Assembly: GCA_965153355.1 (NCBI GenBank)
Contig: OZ231126.1
Coordinates: 40,300,001 to 40,364,000, forward strand
DNA from: Flaccisagitta enflata
Taxonomy: Eukaryota; Chaetognatha; Sagittoidea; Aphragmophora
Length of the DNA stretch: 64,000 nt
Direction of reading: 5' to 3'
The translations under genes and the position numbers were made by a program. The number at the start of each line of letters is the position of its first letter. Position 1 is the stretch's first letter. Below the pieces are notes generated by a model. That model ran no database searches. It was not told where the DNA came from and was given only the letters and a program-made list of their open reading frames with translations. This document shows positions 19,346 to 31,081 of the stretch, one piece after another.

Positions 19346-19890
19346 AAGAAAGTTGGTGATGCATCTGAAGAGTTGGTGATTAATCAGAAGAGTCGCTGAT
19401 CTATGGAAGAGTTGCTGATCTATGGAGGAGTCGCTGATATACAGAAGAGTTGCTGATATACGGAAGAGTTGCTGATCTACAAAAGAGTCGCTGATCTATG
19501 GAAGCGTCGCTGATCTACGGAAGAGTCGCTGATCTACGGAAGAGTCGCTGATCTACGGAAGAGTTGCTGATCTATGGACGAGTCACTGATTTATGGAAGA
19601 GACGCTGATTTAAGGAAGAGACGCTGATGTACGAAAGAGACGCTGATATAACGAAAAGACGTTGATTTATGGAAGAGTCGCTGATCTACAGAAGAGTTGC
19701 TGATCTATGGAAGAGTTGCTGATCTACAGAAGAGTCGCAAATGTACGGAAGAGATGCTGATCTGCAAAAGAGACGTTGATGTACCAAAGAGACGCTAATA
19801 TATGGAAGAGACGTTGATATACGGAAAAGACACTGATTAAGGGAGAGATGCTGATATACAGAAGAGACGTTGATATGTGGAAGAGACGCT
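19346..19890 (+). repeat. 19-bp minisatellite GAAGAGTCGCTGATCTACG
   Basis: About 28 copies of a 19-bp unit with T/C and A/G variants (GTTGCTGAT, GACGCTGAT). Non-coding. It follows the degenerate E tail and shares the AGTCGC motif with it. From 19890 to about 20240 the sequence is unique and shows no gene. Confidence 0.9.
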
Positions 19891-20239
19891 GATACATTTG
19901 ACCAAAGGCAACAAAGGTTCTAAAAGAGGAAACGCATTACATTTGATATGATTCTCTGTGAGTGACATTTCTTGAAATCATTGTTAATAAATGTAGTTGA
20001 AAAAAATATCATTTCTTGCTCCTTGTTACTGACATAAATATCTGCTCTTCATGGCTTATATCAAAGGGGGAAAGGGATGTAGGACTGAGCTTTTAAGTGG
20101 AAAGGTTTGAACTGAAAATAGGGTTTTCCAGCTGGTTAGGAATTCATTTATGCAATTTATTCATGGAATAAGAGCTTTGGGGTTAGGGGAGATAAAGAGC
20201 ATGAGAAATAATTGTGATTATATGGGACTAGAATGAACA

Positions 20240-22494
20240 AGCCGATGATCTACGCCATGTTGTGATTTGAGCCACAAAGCTCAGATTTGAGCCAAGAGAT
20301 TGGAATCTGAGTTTTTGATTGGGATTTAAGCCACAAGATTGGGATTTGAGCCTTCAGCCTGAGATTTGAGCTTGGGGTTGGAATTTGAACCTAAGGCCTG
20401 AGGCTGTGATTTGAGCCTTTAGGAGAAGGATGAGGAAGAGAAGGAAGGTAAGAAAGCAGATTTGGGATCAGAATGAAAGGTCACCAGGCCTCAGAGGGGC
20501 CAATGACCTATGCCAGGTTGTAATTCGAGCCATGGGGCTGTTATTTGAGCCCTGAGGCTAGGATATGAGCTATGAGGCTGAGATTTGAGCAACAAGGCTA
20601 GGATGAGCCTTGAAGCTGATATTTGAACCAAAAGGCTGGGATTTGGACCAAGATATTGAAATATGAGCCTTAAGGCTAGGATTCAACTCATAAGGTTTGG
20701 CTTTAAGAATGAGACTAGGATGTGAGCCACAAGGCTGGAATTTAAAGCTAAGATCTACGAGGTCAGCAGGCCCTGAAGGAACCGATGACCTATGCTAGGC
20801 TGTAATTTGAGTCACAAGGCTGGGATTTGAGCCAAAAGATTGAAATATGAATTATGAAGCTGGGAATTAAGCATAAGATTGGGATTTGAGCTCTTAGCCT
20901 GGGATTCAAGCTTGAGACAGTGATTTGGACTTGAGGCTCTGATTTGAGCTTCGAAGCCAGGAGGCGGAGGATGGAAAAGGAGGAGGAGGAGGAGGAGGAG
21001 AAGAAGGAGGAGGGGGGATTTGAGAGGTCAGCAGGCCCCGAAGGGACTGATGACCTATGCTAGGCTGTTATTTGAGTCATAAGGCTGGGATTTGAGCTTC
21101 GAAGCCAGGAGGCGGAGGATGGAAAAGGAGGAGGAGGAGGAGAAGAAGGAGGAGGGGGGATTTGAGAGGTCAGCAGGCCCCGAAGGAACCGATGACCTAT
21201 GCTAGGCTGTAATTTGAGTCATAAGGCTGGGATTAGAGCCAAAAGATTGGAATGTGAGCAATGAAGCTGGGATTTAAGCCATAAGGTTGGAATTTGAGCC
21301 CTGAGCCTGGGTTTCAAGCTCAAGACTGTGATTGGGGCTTGAGGCTGCAATTTGAGCTTTGAAGCTGGGGGGGGGGGAATGGAAAAGGAGGAGGAGGAGA
21401 AGAAGGAAGAGGGGGGACTTGAGAGGTCAGCAGGCCCCGAAGGACCCGATGACCTATGCTAGGCTGTAATTTGAGTCATAAGGCTGGGATTTAAGCCAAA
21501 AGATTGGAATATGAGCGATGAAGCTGGGATTTAAGCCATAAGGTTGGAATTTGAGCCCTGAGCCTGGGATTCAAGCTCGAGACTGTGATTTGGGCTTGAG
21601 GCTGCGATTTGAGCTTCGAAGCCGGGGGAGGGGGGGACGGAGAAGGAGAAGAAGGAGGAGAAGAAGGAAGAGGGGGGATTTGAGAGGTCAGCAGGCCCCG
21701 AAGGACCCGATGACCTATGCTAGGCTGTAATTTGAGTCATAAGGCTGGGATTTGAGCCAAAAGATTGGAATATGAGCGATGAAGCTGGGATTTAAGCCAT
21801 AAGGTTGGAATTTGAGCCCTGAGCCTGGGATTCAAGCTCGAGACTGTGATTGGGGCTTGAGGCTGCAATTTGAGCTTTGAAGCTGGGGGGGGGGGAATGG
21901 AAAAGGAGGAGGAGGAGGAGAAGAAGGAAGAGGGGGGATTTGAGAGGTCAGCAGGCCCCGAAGGACCCGATGACCTATGCTAGGCTGTGATTTGAGTCAT
22001 AAGGCTGGGATTTGAGCCAAAAGATTGGAATATGAGCGATGAAGCTGGGATTTAAGCCATAAGGTTGGAATTTGAGCCCTGAGCCTGGGATTCAAGCTCG
22101 AGACTGTGATTTGGGCTTGAGGCTGCAATTTGAGCTTCGAAGCCGGAGAAGAAGGAGGAGAAGAAGGAAGAGGGGGGATTTGAGAGGTCAGCAGGCCCCG
22201 AAGGACCCGATGACCTATGCTAGGCTGTAATTTGAGTCATAAGGCTGGGATTTGAGCCAAAAGATTGGAATATGAGCGATGAAGCTGGGATTTAAGCCAT
22301 AAGGTTGGAATTTGAGCCCTGAGCCTGGGATTCAAGCTCGAGACTGTGATTTGGGCTTGAGGCTGCGATTTGAGCTTCGAAGCCGGGGGGGGGGGACGGA
22401 GAAGGAGAAGAAGGAGGAGAAGAAGGAGGAGGAGAAAATTTCTCCCTGTGTGAAAGCATAGGTCATCGGCCCCTTCGGGGCCGCTGCCCAAAAG
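20240..22494. repeat. Higher-order tandem array of module arms and 20-bp core units
   Basis: A 240-260 bp unit is repeated at least five times (unit starts near 21165, 21423, 21683, 21943, 22183), with degenerate copies from about 20476. Each unit contains GAGGTCAGCAGGCCCCGAAGG, GATGACCTATGC, eight or so TTTGAGCC-type 20-mers and a GGAGGAGAAGAAGG tract. The last unit ends in a canonical family-1 right arm (about 22460-22494). It looks like a module that has itself been tandemly amplified. Confidence 0.85.
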
Positions 22495-22914
22495 GGCCTT
22501 ATAGGGCTTTAAAGGGCCTTCCTGAAAGGGCCTTCCTTAATGGGCCCTAAAGGGCCTTAAAGGGCTTTAAAGGGCCTTGAAAAGCCCTAACGGACCTTAT
22601 AGGGCCTTAAAGGGTCTTAAAGGGCCTAAAAGGGCCTTAGAGGGCCTCAAAGGGCCTCAAAGGGCCTTAAAGGGCCTCAAAGGGCCTTCTTCCTTAAAGG
22701 GCCTTATAGGGCCTTGAAGGGCCTTAAAGGGTCTCATAGGGCCTTAAAGGGCCTTAAAGGGCCTTAAAGGGCCTTAAAGGGCCTTCCTTAGAGGGCCTTA
22801 AAGGGTCTTAAAGGGCCTTAAAGGGCTTCAAAGGGCCTTAAAGGGGCTTAAAGGGCCTTAAAAAGCCTTTCTTAAAGGCCTTCCTTAAAGGGCCTCAAAG
22901 GGCTTTAAAGGGTC
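22495..22914 (-). repeat. Decamer satellite, reverse orientation
   Basis: TTAAAGGGCC units with CCTTCCTTAAAGG interruptions, filling the space between two module ends. Confidence 0.93.
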
Positions 22915-23524
22915 TAATAGTCGCAAAAGCGTTAGATGGTCAGCGGAACCCGTTGCCCCTATGTGAGTGTATGTGGGTGTAAGGTGGTTAGAGGGGCAGC
23001 GGCCCCGAAGGGGCCGATGACCTATGCTGCTGTTATTTGGGCCTCAAGGATGGAATTAGGACCTGGAGGCTGGAATTGGGGCCTTGAGGCTTGGATAAGG
23101 GCCTTGAGGCTGGGATTTGAGCTTCAAGGCTGTGATTTCAGCTTCAAGGCTGAGATTAGAGCTTCGAGGCTGGGATTTGAGCTTCGAGGCTGGGATCTGA
23201 GCTTTGAGGTTGGGATTTGAGCTTTGGGGGTGGGATTTGAGCTGAAGCGGATTTGAGCCGAATTAGATTTGACTTCGGCTCTGATTTGTGCCTTGAGCCT
23301 AAGGGCTGGGATTTCAGCCTCTAGGCTGGGATTTAGCCTGGAGACTGAGACTTGACCTCAAGGCTGGGATTTGAGCTTTGAAGGATTTGAGCACAGTTAA
23401 TCTGGCCCTTGAGACTATAGATTTTGGGCCTTGAAGGGCGGGGACGAGGGAGAAGAAGAAGGAGAAGAAGGAGAAATTTTATACATGAGTTCATAGGTCA
23501 CCGGCCCCTTCGGGGACGCTGCCC
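22915..23524 (-). mobile_element. Family-1 module, reversed, both arms present
   Basis: Begins TAATAGTCGCAAAAGCG, then the extension, the GGGGCAGCGG hairpin arm and CCGATGACCTATGC. The core of 20-mers (GGCTGGGATTTGAGCTTCGA) follows, and the opposite arm TTCATAGGTCACCGG-CCCCTTCGGGG ends at CGCTGCCC (23524). Closely related to the modules at 1543 and 35994. Confidence 0.85.
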
Positions 23525-23860
23525 AAAAGGGCCTTAAAGGGCCTTAAATGGTCTTAAAGCTATTGGCCTTAAAAGGGCCTTAAAGGGCCTTAAAGGGCCT
23601 CAAAGGGCCTCCCGGTCTTCTCCTTAGAGGGCCTTGTCATTTTAAATACCTTAAATATCTTAGATGGCCTTAAAGGGCCTTAAAGGTCTTTAAAGGGCCT
23701 TCCTTGTGCCATTCCTCTCCTGAAATACTCTGCTATTTTTAGTAATCTTTAGTTACCTTTTGCAAGCATCTTTAAAGGTCTCTCAAAGGGCTTTCCTGAT
23801 AGCCTAATAGGGCCTAAAGGCTCAAAGGTCTGGTAGGGTCTTTTAAAAGGTCTTAACATA
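23525..23860 (-). repeat. Decayed decamer satellite
   Basis: Recognisable TTAAAGGGCC units for the first 200 bp, then increasingly mutated sequence. No gene. Confidence 0.8.
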
Positions 23861-24335
23861 TCGCCCAAGGGGCACACAGGTCAAGATGGGACTGCTGTTC
23901 TGCTTCTTTGAGTGATTAATTGAGTAGTGTGGTGTTGGTGGCCCGAAGGGGACCCATGTCCTGCAGAAACAGGAATTTCTTTTGTTCGTCCCATGCCTGA
24001 ATAAGGATGGAGATGTTGACTGAAGGCCCTCAAGAGCCTCAACTGAGGTCTAAGAAGGCTCCTGAGAATGTCAATTGGAAGCTTGAGAAAGCTGGCCCTG
24101 AGACTCTGGATTTGAGGCCTGAGAAGCCTACACTATGAGGCCTGAGAGGCCAAGCTTGAAGCCTCCGAGAGGTTGGATCGAGGCCTGAGAGGCTGGATTT
24201 TGAGGCCTGAGAGGCCGGGATTTGAGGTCCCAGCGCCCAGATTGAGGCCTGAGGGGCCCAATGAGGGGGAGGGGGACGAACGTGACCAACGTGACAAACG
24301 AACTAATCCAACGGTAACGCAAAGTCCCCTTGCAG
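23860..24335 (-). mobile_element. Family-2 module, reversed and degraded
   Basis: ATCGCCCAAGGGGCACACAG, then TCTGCTTCTTTGAGTGATT, GGCCCGAAGGGGACCCATG and TCCTGCAGAAACAGG match the family-2 end and arm in reverse. A core of GAGGCCTGAGAGGCTGGATT 20-mers follows. The second arm is not seen. Confidence 0.6.
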
Positions 24336-24369
24336 CCCCACAGACACTGCCCTCTTCGGCCGCAGCTCA

Positions 24370-26293
24370 AAGGCCTTAAAGGGTCCAGCATTTTCCTTGA
24401 AGGGCCTAATAGGGCCTGCGGCCTTAAAGGGTCTTATAGGCCCTAGTGCCCTAAAAGGGCCTTGAAGGGCCTGAAAGGGCCTTCCCAAAGGGCCTTCCCG
24501 AAAGGGCTCAAAAGCCTTAAAAAGCCTTAAAGGGCCTTAAAGGGCCTTAAAGGGTCTTAAAGGGCCTTAAAGGGCCTCAAAGGGCCTTCCTTAAAGGGCC
24601 TTATAGGGCGCTGAAGGGCCTTAAAGGGTCTTATAGGGCCTTAAAGGGCCTTAAAGGGCCTTAAAGGGCCTTAAAGGGCCTTAAAGGGCCTCAAAGGGCT
24701 TTAAAGGGCCTTAAAGGGCCTTGAAGGCCTTAAAGAGCTCTCCTTAAAGGGCCTTCTCCTAATGAATCTTAATGGCCCTCAGCTAGCCTTAAAGTGCTTG
24801 AAGTGCCTTGTATACCTTCCTAAAGGGTTTTCATCGGGCCTTACTTTAGCGTCATAAAGCACCCTTCCTGCTGCCTTCCCTGGCCCCAAAGGGCCTCAGC
24901 GCCTTGGCTGGCCTTTTAATAATGCTGAGGTATCTAACTGGCCTAGTCTTAGTTTTTTTAGGTTAATTTCATAATTTCTTTTTTAAGGCCCCAAAGCGCC
25001 TCTCCCAAAGGGCCTCGCTAGCGGGCCCCGCTAGCTGGGCCTTAAATGGCCTAAAGGCCTTAAAGGGCCTTAGCTGGGCCTAATGACCTTCCTTAAAGGG
25101 CCTTAAAGGGCTTAGCGGCCTTGAAGGCCTTAAAGGGCTCCTCAGTGGCCCCTCCCAGTGGTCGTCTCAAAGGGCCTTTTTAAAGGCCTTGAAGGGCCTT
25201 ATAGCGGCTTCTTAAATGGGCTTCCTTAAAGGGCCTTAAAGGCCCTTTAAGGCCTCAAAGGATCCCTTCCTCAAAAGGGTCTTCCCTTAAAGGGCCCAGT
25301 TGGCTTTTAAAGGGCCTTAAAGGGCTTCTTTAAATATCTTTAAAAGTCTCAGCATTTCCTTGCTGGCCTTCCTTAATGGCCTAAAAGGCCTTGTATGTCT
25401 TAAAAGACTTTAGTTGTATCTTGAAGGGCCTTAAAGGGCCTTAAAGGGCCTTAAAGGGCCTTAAAGGGCCTTCTCCTTAAAGAAGCTCAGTCCATAAGGG
25501 TCTTAAAGGCTTTTAAAGGTCTGAAGGCTCTTTTAAAGGCCTTATAGCCTTCTTCTCAGAGGGCCTTCCTTAATGGGCCTTAAGGCTCCTTTTAAAGGGC
25601 CTTTTTAGAGCAAATTAAAGGGCCCCAGCTGGCCTTAAAGTTAATTTTTGAAATATCTTCCCTAAAGGCCTTCCTAATGGGCCTTAAAGCATCTCAAAAG
25701 GTCTTTTTTTTAGTATTTTTAATAACATAAGTAAATCTTCCTTAAAGGCCTTCAATCTCAAAGTACCTTCGTGCTGGCCTTTAAGGGCTTCTTTAAAGGG
25801 TTTTGAGGCCCTAACGGCCTTAAAGGCCATAACGTGCCTAGTTAGCTCAAAGGGCCCTTTTTTTTTTTTAAGGGCCCCTAAGGGCCTCCTTAAAGGGCCT
25901 TCGTTAAAGGGCCTTCCAAGGGCCTTAATGGCCTAAAAGGTCTTAAAGGGCCTGCATGAAGGTCTCAAAGGGCCTTAAAGGGTCACAAAGGACCTTCCTT
26001 AAAGGGCCTTGAAGGGTTTTTAAAGGGCCTTAAAGGGCCTTAAAGGCCTCAAAGGGCCTTCTCAGCGTCGTCCCAAGCCCTTAAAGGCCTTAAAGCGCCC
26101 AAAGGGCCTCCTTAAAGGCCTTCCTTGCTGGGCCTGAAGGCCTTTGGCGGTCTCTAAAGGACCTCTCAAAGGGCCTTCCTTAAAGGGCCTTAAAGGGCTT
26201 TGAAGGGCGTTAAAGGGCCTTAAAGATCCTTAAAGGGCCTTCATGGGCCTTAAAGGGCCTTGGAGGCCCTGAAAGGGTCTTAAAGGGCCTTAA
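24370..26293 (-). repeat. Long decayed decamer satellite
   Basis: Good TTAAAGGGCC arrays (24480-24720, 25420-25480, 26170-26290) alternate with heavily mutated stretches that keep GGCCTT/AAGGCC motifs. No open frame or gene-like feature in these 1.9 kb. Confidence 0.85.
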
Positions 26294-26850
26294 AGGTCGC
26301 CTGGGATGGGCAATATGTGGTCAGCGATACCCGTGTCTCTGCTTTGAGTGATTGCGACTTGGAGCGAGGGGCAGCAGGGCAGCGTCCTGGAAGGGGACGA
26401 AGTCCTGTAGAACACAGGACTTTCTCGTCGTCTCTGCCCGAACAAAGATGAGAGATGTTATAGAGGGCTGACGGGAAGCTTTCAAGAGCCTAAAACTGAG
26501 GTCTGAGAAGGCTGATAAGGTGGCAGAGATCACACCAGAAGTTTTCTGAGAGGCTGGACTTGAGGCTTGAGACAGCTGGTTTAAGGCTTGAAAAGTTAGA
26601 GCCCTGATTTGAAGCCTGAAGTTTAGATGGTTGATTTGAGGCCTGAGAGGCCTTATTTGAGGCCTGAGAGGCCAGGTCTGAGGCCTAAGAATTTGGATTT
26701 GAAGCCTGAGAGGCCTAATATGAGGCTTGAGAGGCCAGGTTTGAGGCCTGAGAAGTTGGATTTGAGGCCTCAGAGGCCAGATTTGAGGCCTGAAAGGCTG
26801 GATTCGACGTCTGAGAGGCTGGATTTGAGGCCTGAGAGGCTGGAAGACCT
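26294..26850 (-). mobile_element. Family-2 module, reversed, second arm lost
   Basis: GGTCGCC...GGGCAATATGTGGTCAGCGATACCC, TCTGCTTTGAGTGATTG, GGGCAGCG, GGACGAAGTCCTGTAGAACA, then a core of GAGGCCTGAGAGGCCNGATT 20-mers. The satellite resumes directly at about 26850 with no opposite arm. Confidence 0.7.
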
Positions 26851-27320
26851 TTTAAGGCCCTTGAAGACCCTTTAAGGCCCTTTAAGGCCCTTTAAGGACC
26901 TTTAAAGCCTTTAAGGCCCTTTAAGGCCCTTTGAGGCCCTTTAAGGAAGGCCCTTTAAGGCCCTTTAAGCCATTTACGGCCTTTTAAGGCCCTTTAAAGC
27001 CCTTTAAGGCCCTTCAAGGCACTTTAGGGAAGACCCTTTTAGGAAGGCCCTTTGAGGCCCTTTAAGGCCATTTGAGGCCCTTTAAGACCCTTTAGGCCCC
27101 TTCAAGGCCCTTCAAGGCCCTTAGGCCCAACTGAGGCCCTTTGAGACTTGGAGGCCCCTTTGAGGCCCTTTCAGACCATAAGGCCCTTTAATTCCTTTAA
27201 GGCCCTTTAAAGAGGCCTTTAAGGAAGGCCTTTTAAGGCCCTTTAAGGACCCTTTAAAACCCTTTTGGGCTAACACAAAAAGGCCCTTTAAGGCCCTTCA
27301 TTCCCTTTTGAACCCAGTGG
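26851..27320 (+). repeat. Decamer satellite
   Basis: GGCCCTTTAA units, forward orientation, moderately mutated. The orientation switches relative to the block before 26294, across the module. Confidence 0.9.
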
Positions 27321-27342
27321 CTGAAAGGGAGCTGGAGTGATC

Positions 27343-27745
27343 TATCTTTGTTCACTCAGGGAAATTTCTCCTCCTTCTCCTTCTCCTTCTCATGCCCCCT
27401 CAGGCCCAAATCCTAGTCTCGAGACCCAAATCTGCTTCGAGGCTCGTCCACTTCAAAAGCTCCGTCCCAGCCTTGAGGCTCAAATCTCAGTCTCCAGGCT
27501 AAAATCCCAGCCCTTAGGCTCAAATCCCAGCCTTGAAGCTGCAATCCCAGCCTCAAGGCCCTGATCCAAGCCTCAAAGCCCTAATTTCAGCCTCAAAGCC
27601 CTATTTTTATCCTCGAGGCCCAAATAAAAACAGCATAGGTCACCGGCCCCTTTGGGGCCGCTGCCCTTCTAACCACCTCACACCCACATACACTCACATA
27701 GGGGCAACGGGTACCGCTGACCATCTAACGCTTTTGCGACTATTA
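27343..27745 (+). mobile_element. Family-1 module, left arm eroded
   Basis: GGGAAATTTCTCCTCC, a short 20-mer core, then an intact right side: GCATAGGTCACCGG-CCCCTTTGGGG-CCGCTGCCC, hairpin partner GGGGCAACGG, ACCATCTAACG and terminal CGCTTTTGCGACTATT. The left GGGCAGCGG arm is not recognisable. Confidence 0.75.
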
Positions 27746-29578
27746 GGCCCTTTAAGGAAGGCCCTTTGTGGAAGGCCCTTTGAGGCCCTTTAAGGCTCTT
27801 TGAGCCCCTTTTAGGCCCTTCAAGGCCCTTTAAGGCCCTTTAAGGCCCTTTAAGGCCCTTTAACGAAGGCTCTTTAAGGAAGGCCCTTTAACGAAGGCTC
27901 TTTAAGGAAGGCCCTTTGAGGCCCTTAAAGGCCCTTTAAGGCCCTTTAAGACCCTCTAAGGCCCTTTAAGGCCCTTTAGGCCCTTTAAGGCCCTTTTAGG
28001 CCCTTTAAGGTCCTTTAAGGCCCTTTAAGGGCCATTAGGGCCATTCAAGGCCTTTTAAAGCCCTTTAAGGCCCTTTAAGGCCCTTTAAGGTCCATTAAGG
28101 AAGGCCCATTAAGGAAGGCCCTTAAGGCCCTTTCAGGCCCATTAAGGAAGGCCCTTTAAGGAAGGCCCTTTAAGACCCTTTAAGGCCCTTTAGGGCCCTC
28201 AAGGCCCTTTAAAGCCCTTTTAGGCCCTTTATGGCCCTTTAAGGCCCATTAAGGAAGGCCCTTTTAGGAAGGCTCTATACGGCCCTTTAAGGCCCTTTAA
28301 GGCCCTTTAAGACCCTTTAAAGCCCTTTAAGGCCCTTTAAGGCCCTTTAAGGCCCTTTAGGGAAGGCCCTTTAAGGCCCTTTAAGGCCCTTTAAGGCCCT
28401 TTAAGGCCCTTTATGCCCTTTAAGGCCCTTCAAGGCCCTTTAAGGAAGACCTTTTGAGGAAGGCCCTTTGAGGCCCTTTAGGGCCCTTTAGGGCCCTTTA
28501 AGGCCCTTTAAGGCCCTTTATGGCCCTCTAAGGCCCTGTAAGGCCCTTTTAGGCCCTTTAAAGCCCTTTGAGGCCCTTTAAGGAAAGCCTCCAAGAAAGG
28601 CCGTTTAAGGCCCTTTAAGGCCCTTTAAAGCCCTTAAAGGCCCTTTAAGACCCTTTATGGCCCTTTAATGAAAGCCCTTTCAAGCCCTTTAAGGCCCTGT
28701 AAGGCCCTTTAAGGCGCTATAAGACCCTTTAAGGCCCTTTAAGGCCCTCTAAGGAAGGCCCTTTGAGGCCCTTTAAGGCCCTTTAAGACCTTTCAAGCTC
28801 CTTTAAGACCCTTTAAGGCCCTTTAAGGCCCTTTAAAGCCCTTTAAGGCCCTTTAAGGAAGGCCCTTTAAGGCCCTTTAAGGCCCTTTAAGGCCCTTTAA
28901 GGCCCTTTAAGGAAGGCCCTTTAAGGCTGTTTAAGGCCCTTTAAGGCCGTTTAAGGCCCTTTAGGGCCCTTTAAGGCCCTTTAAGGGAGGCCCTTTAAGG
29001 CCCTTTAAGGCCCTTTAAGGTCCTTTAAGGCCCTTTAAGGCTCTGTTAGGCCCCTTACAGCCCTCTAAGGCCCTTTAAGGCCTTTAAAGACCCTTTAAGG
29101 CCCTCTAAGGCCCTTCAGAACCCTTCAAGGCCCTTTAAAGCCCTTTAAGGCCCTTCAATGCCCTCTAAGACCCTTTAAGGAAGGCCCTTTAAGGAAGGCC
29201 CTTTAAGACCCTTTAAGGCCCTTTAAAGCCTTTTAAGACCCTTTAAGGCCCTTTAAGGAAAGCCCTTTGAGGAAGGCCCTTTGAGGCCCTTTAAAGCCCT
29301 TTAGACCCTTTAAGGCCCTTCAAGGCCCTTATAGACCCTTTAAGGCTCTTTAAAGCCCTTTTAGGCCCTTTAAGGCCCTTTAAGGCCCTCTAAGGAAGGC
29401 CTTTAAGGAGGGCCCTTTAAGGCCCTTTAAGGCCCCTTAAGGACCTTTAAGGCCCTTTAAGGCCCTCCAAGGCCCTTTAAAGTCCTTTAAGGCCATTAAG
29501 GCCCTTTAAGGCCCTTTAAGGAAGGCCCTTTAAGGAAGGCTCTTTTTGGCCCTTTAAGGCCATTTAAGGCCCTTTAGG
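27746..29578 (+). repeat. Decamer satellite, 1.8 kb
   Basis: Uninterrupted GGCCCTTTAA array beginning immediately after the module terminus ACTATT. Contains many GGAAGGCCC interruptions and point variants. No gene. Confidence 0.95.
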
Positions 29579-29860
29579 CTGTTTTCATGGTCTTTCGGAA
29601 GACGCCCTTAAAAACATGTAAAATTGAGAATTCGGTTTTAAGCTTTGAACGATACATCATTGGAAAGCCCATCGAATTTCCATTAATAAAATAACCTTGG
29701 CTAACGTTAGCGGTGTGTCGTAAAAGCATAATTTCCTTATCCCTGTATGATATCAAATCATCGGTTTTGTGATGAAACTTACTGAAATTTGGGTAAAAGA
29801 TGGAGAAAACGATGGACAGCTACAAAACTTGTGCGTGGGAGACGGAATAGGTGAAGAAAA
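29579..29860. other. Unique AT-rich spacer
   Basis: Ordinary AT-rich sequence between satellite and an E element. No open frame of note, no repeat recognised. Confidence 0.5.
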
Positions 29861-30045
29861 AACAAGGCCGGATACACGGCTACCAAAGTCGCGTGTGGAT
29901 GGGCAGGGGCCATATTTGAGGTCACCAGACCATTTAGGCAGGAGCAGTGAGGTCAGAGAAATAAAATCATAAAAAAAAGTAAAGTGACCGACAGACCGAC
30001 AGACGGACAAAGCGGGTTGTAGAGTCGCGTGCACGCGACTAAAAA
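29861..30045 (+). mobile_element. E element, complete copy
   Basis: Head AACAAGGCCGGATACACGGC, AAAGTCGCGTGTGGATGGGC, ACCGACAGACCGACAGACGG, AAAGCGGGTTGTAGAG, perfect terminal palindrome AGTCGCGTGCACGCGACT (30023-30040), AAAAA. Directly followed by a GAA microsatellite. Confidence 0.85.
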
Positions 30046-30300
30046 GGAGGGGAAGAAGTAGAAGAAGAAGAAAGAAGAAGAAGAAGAAGAAGAAGAAGAG
30101 ATGATCAAAAAAGAAGACCAAGAAATAGAACAAGAAGAAGTATACAATGAAGGGGCCGAGTAGAATTGCACAATAAAATAAGGGACAGAAGTTACAGAAG
30201 AAGAAGCTGAAGAAGAAGAAGAAGAAAAAGAAGAAGAAGAAGAAGAAGAAGAAGACAAAGAAGAAGACGAAGAAGAAGAAAAAGAAGAAGAAGAGAGAAG
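30046..30300 (+). repeat. GAA/AAG microsatellite
   Basis: Imperfect GAA trinucleotide tract with short unique interruptions. No gene from here to 30552. Confidence 0.93.
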
Positions 30301-30554
30301 GGGAGAGATAATTAAAGTTTTACCATGCTACAAACGCAATCCTTAGGGTTGACAGCCGCTCAGATGATATAATCATGCTCAATCGCCTTGAAAGTCACTG
30401 CATACCCGTTCTGCTACCTCGTTACACTTAATAGTGTGAATATAGGTCATACATCGAATCGAATCGAAATGTGGTGCTTCACATAGCTGAAATTGGGAGT
30501 TTTCCTCTACCCCTCTTACGTAAAATGATGGAGAGAAAAATCATGAAGATGATT

Positions 30555-30752
30555 CTACACCCCGCTTTGTCCGTCCATTGGTTGGTCGGTCGGTCGGTCG
30601 GTCGGTCGGTCGGTCCCCATTTTACTTTTTTTATTAGTCTTATTTCTTCAAGTCGTTTTAGGGTAAACTAAGTTATTCTAAGTCATTCAAAGTCATTCTA
30701 AGTCATTCTGAGTCAAGATGTAGCACCTGGATTGCCGTGTATCCGGCCTTTT
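30555..30752 (-). mobile_element. E element, reversed, terminal hairpin missing
   Basis: CTACACCCCGCTTTGTCCGTCC, a TCGG repeat run, TTCTAAGTCATTC decamers, then TTGCCGTGTATCCGGCCTT, the reversed head. The palindromic tail has been lost. Confidence 0.7.
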
Positions 30753-30993
30753 CTTTTGGCTTCTCATTCTTCGTCATTTACATCATCCTCTTTTTCTTGA
30801 CTTATACATCGTCAACATCGTAATCGTTGACTTAGTTATCATCGTTATGGTTATCATCGTTGTCTTTGTCATCAAAATCATCTTCGCATTTGTCTTCATA
30901 GTCACGATCTTCATATTTTTCTTCTTCTTCTTCTTCTTCTTCTTCTTCTTCTTCTTCTTCTTCTTCTTCTTCTTCTTTTTCTTCTTCTTCTCT

Positions 30994-31070
30994 TTAGTCG
31001 CGTGCTACGACTCTACGACTACACCCCGGTGTGTCGGTACGTCGAACGGTCCGTCTGTCACACTACCTTT
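30994..31070 (-). mobile_element. E-element tail fragment, reversed
   Basis: TTTAGTCGCGTGCTACGACT, CTACACCCCGGTGTGTCGG, GAACGGTCCGTCTGTCAC, then the family-2 module at 31082. A TTC microsatellite (about 30922-30990) abuts its hairpin end. Confidence 0.6.
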
Positions 31071-31081
31071 TTTGGTTTTTT

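Noticed and set aside
23860-26293. Possible genes in the decayed satellite
   Set aside because: Only short frames, all built from mutated TTAAAGGGCC units.
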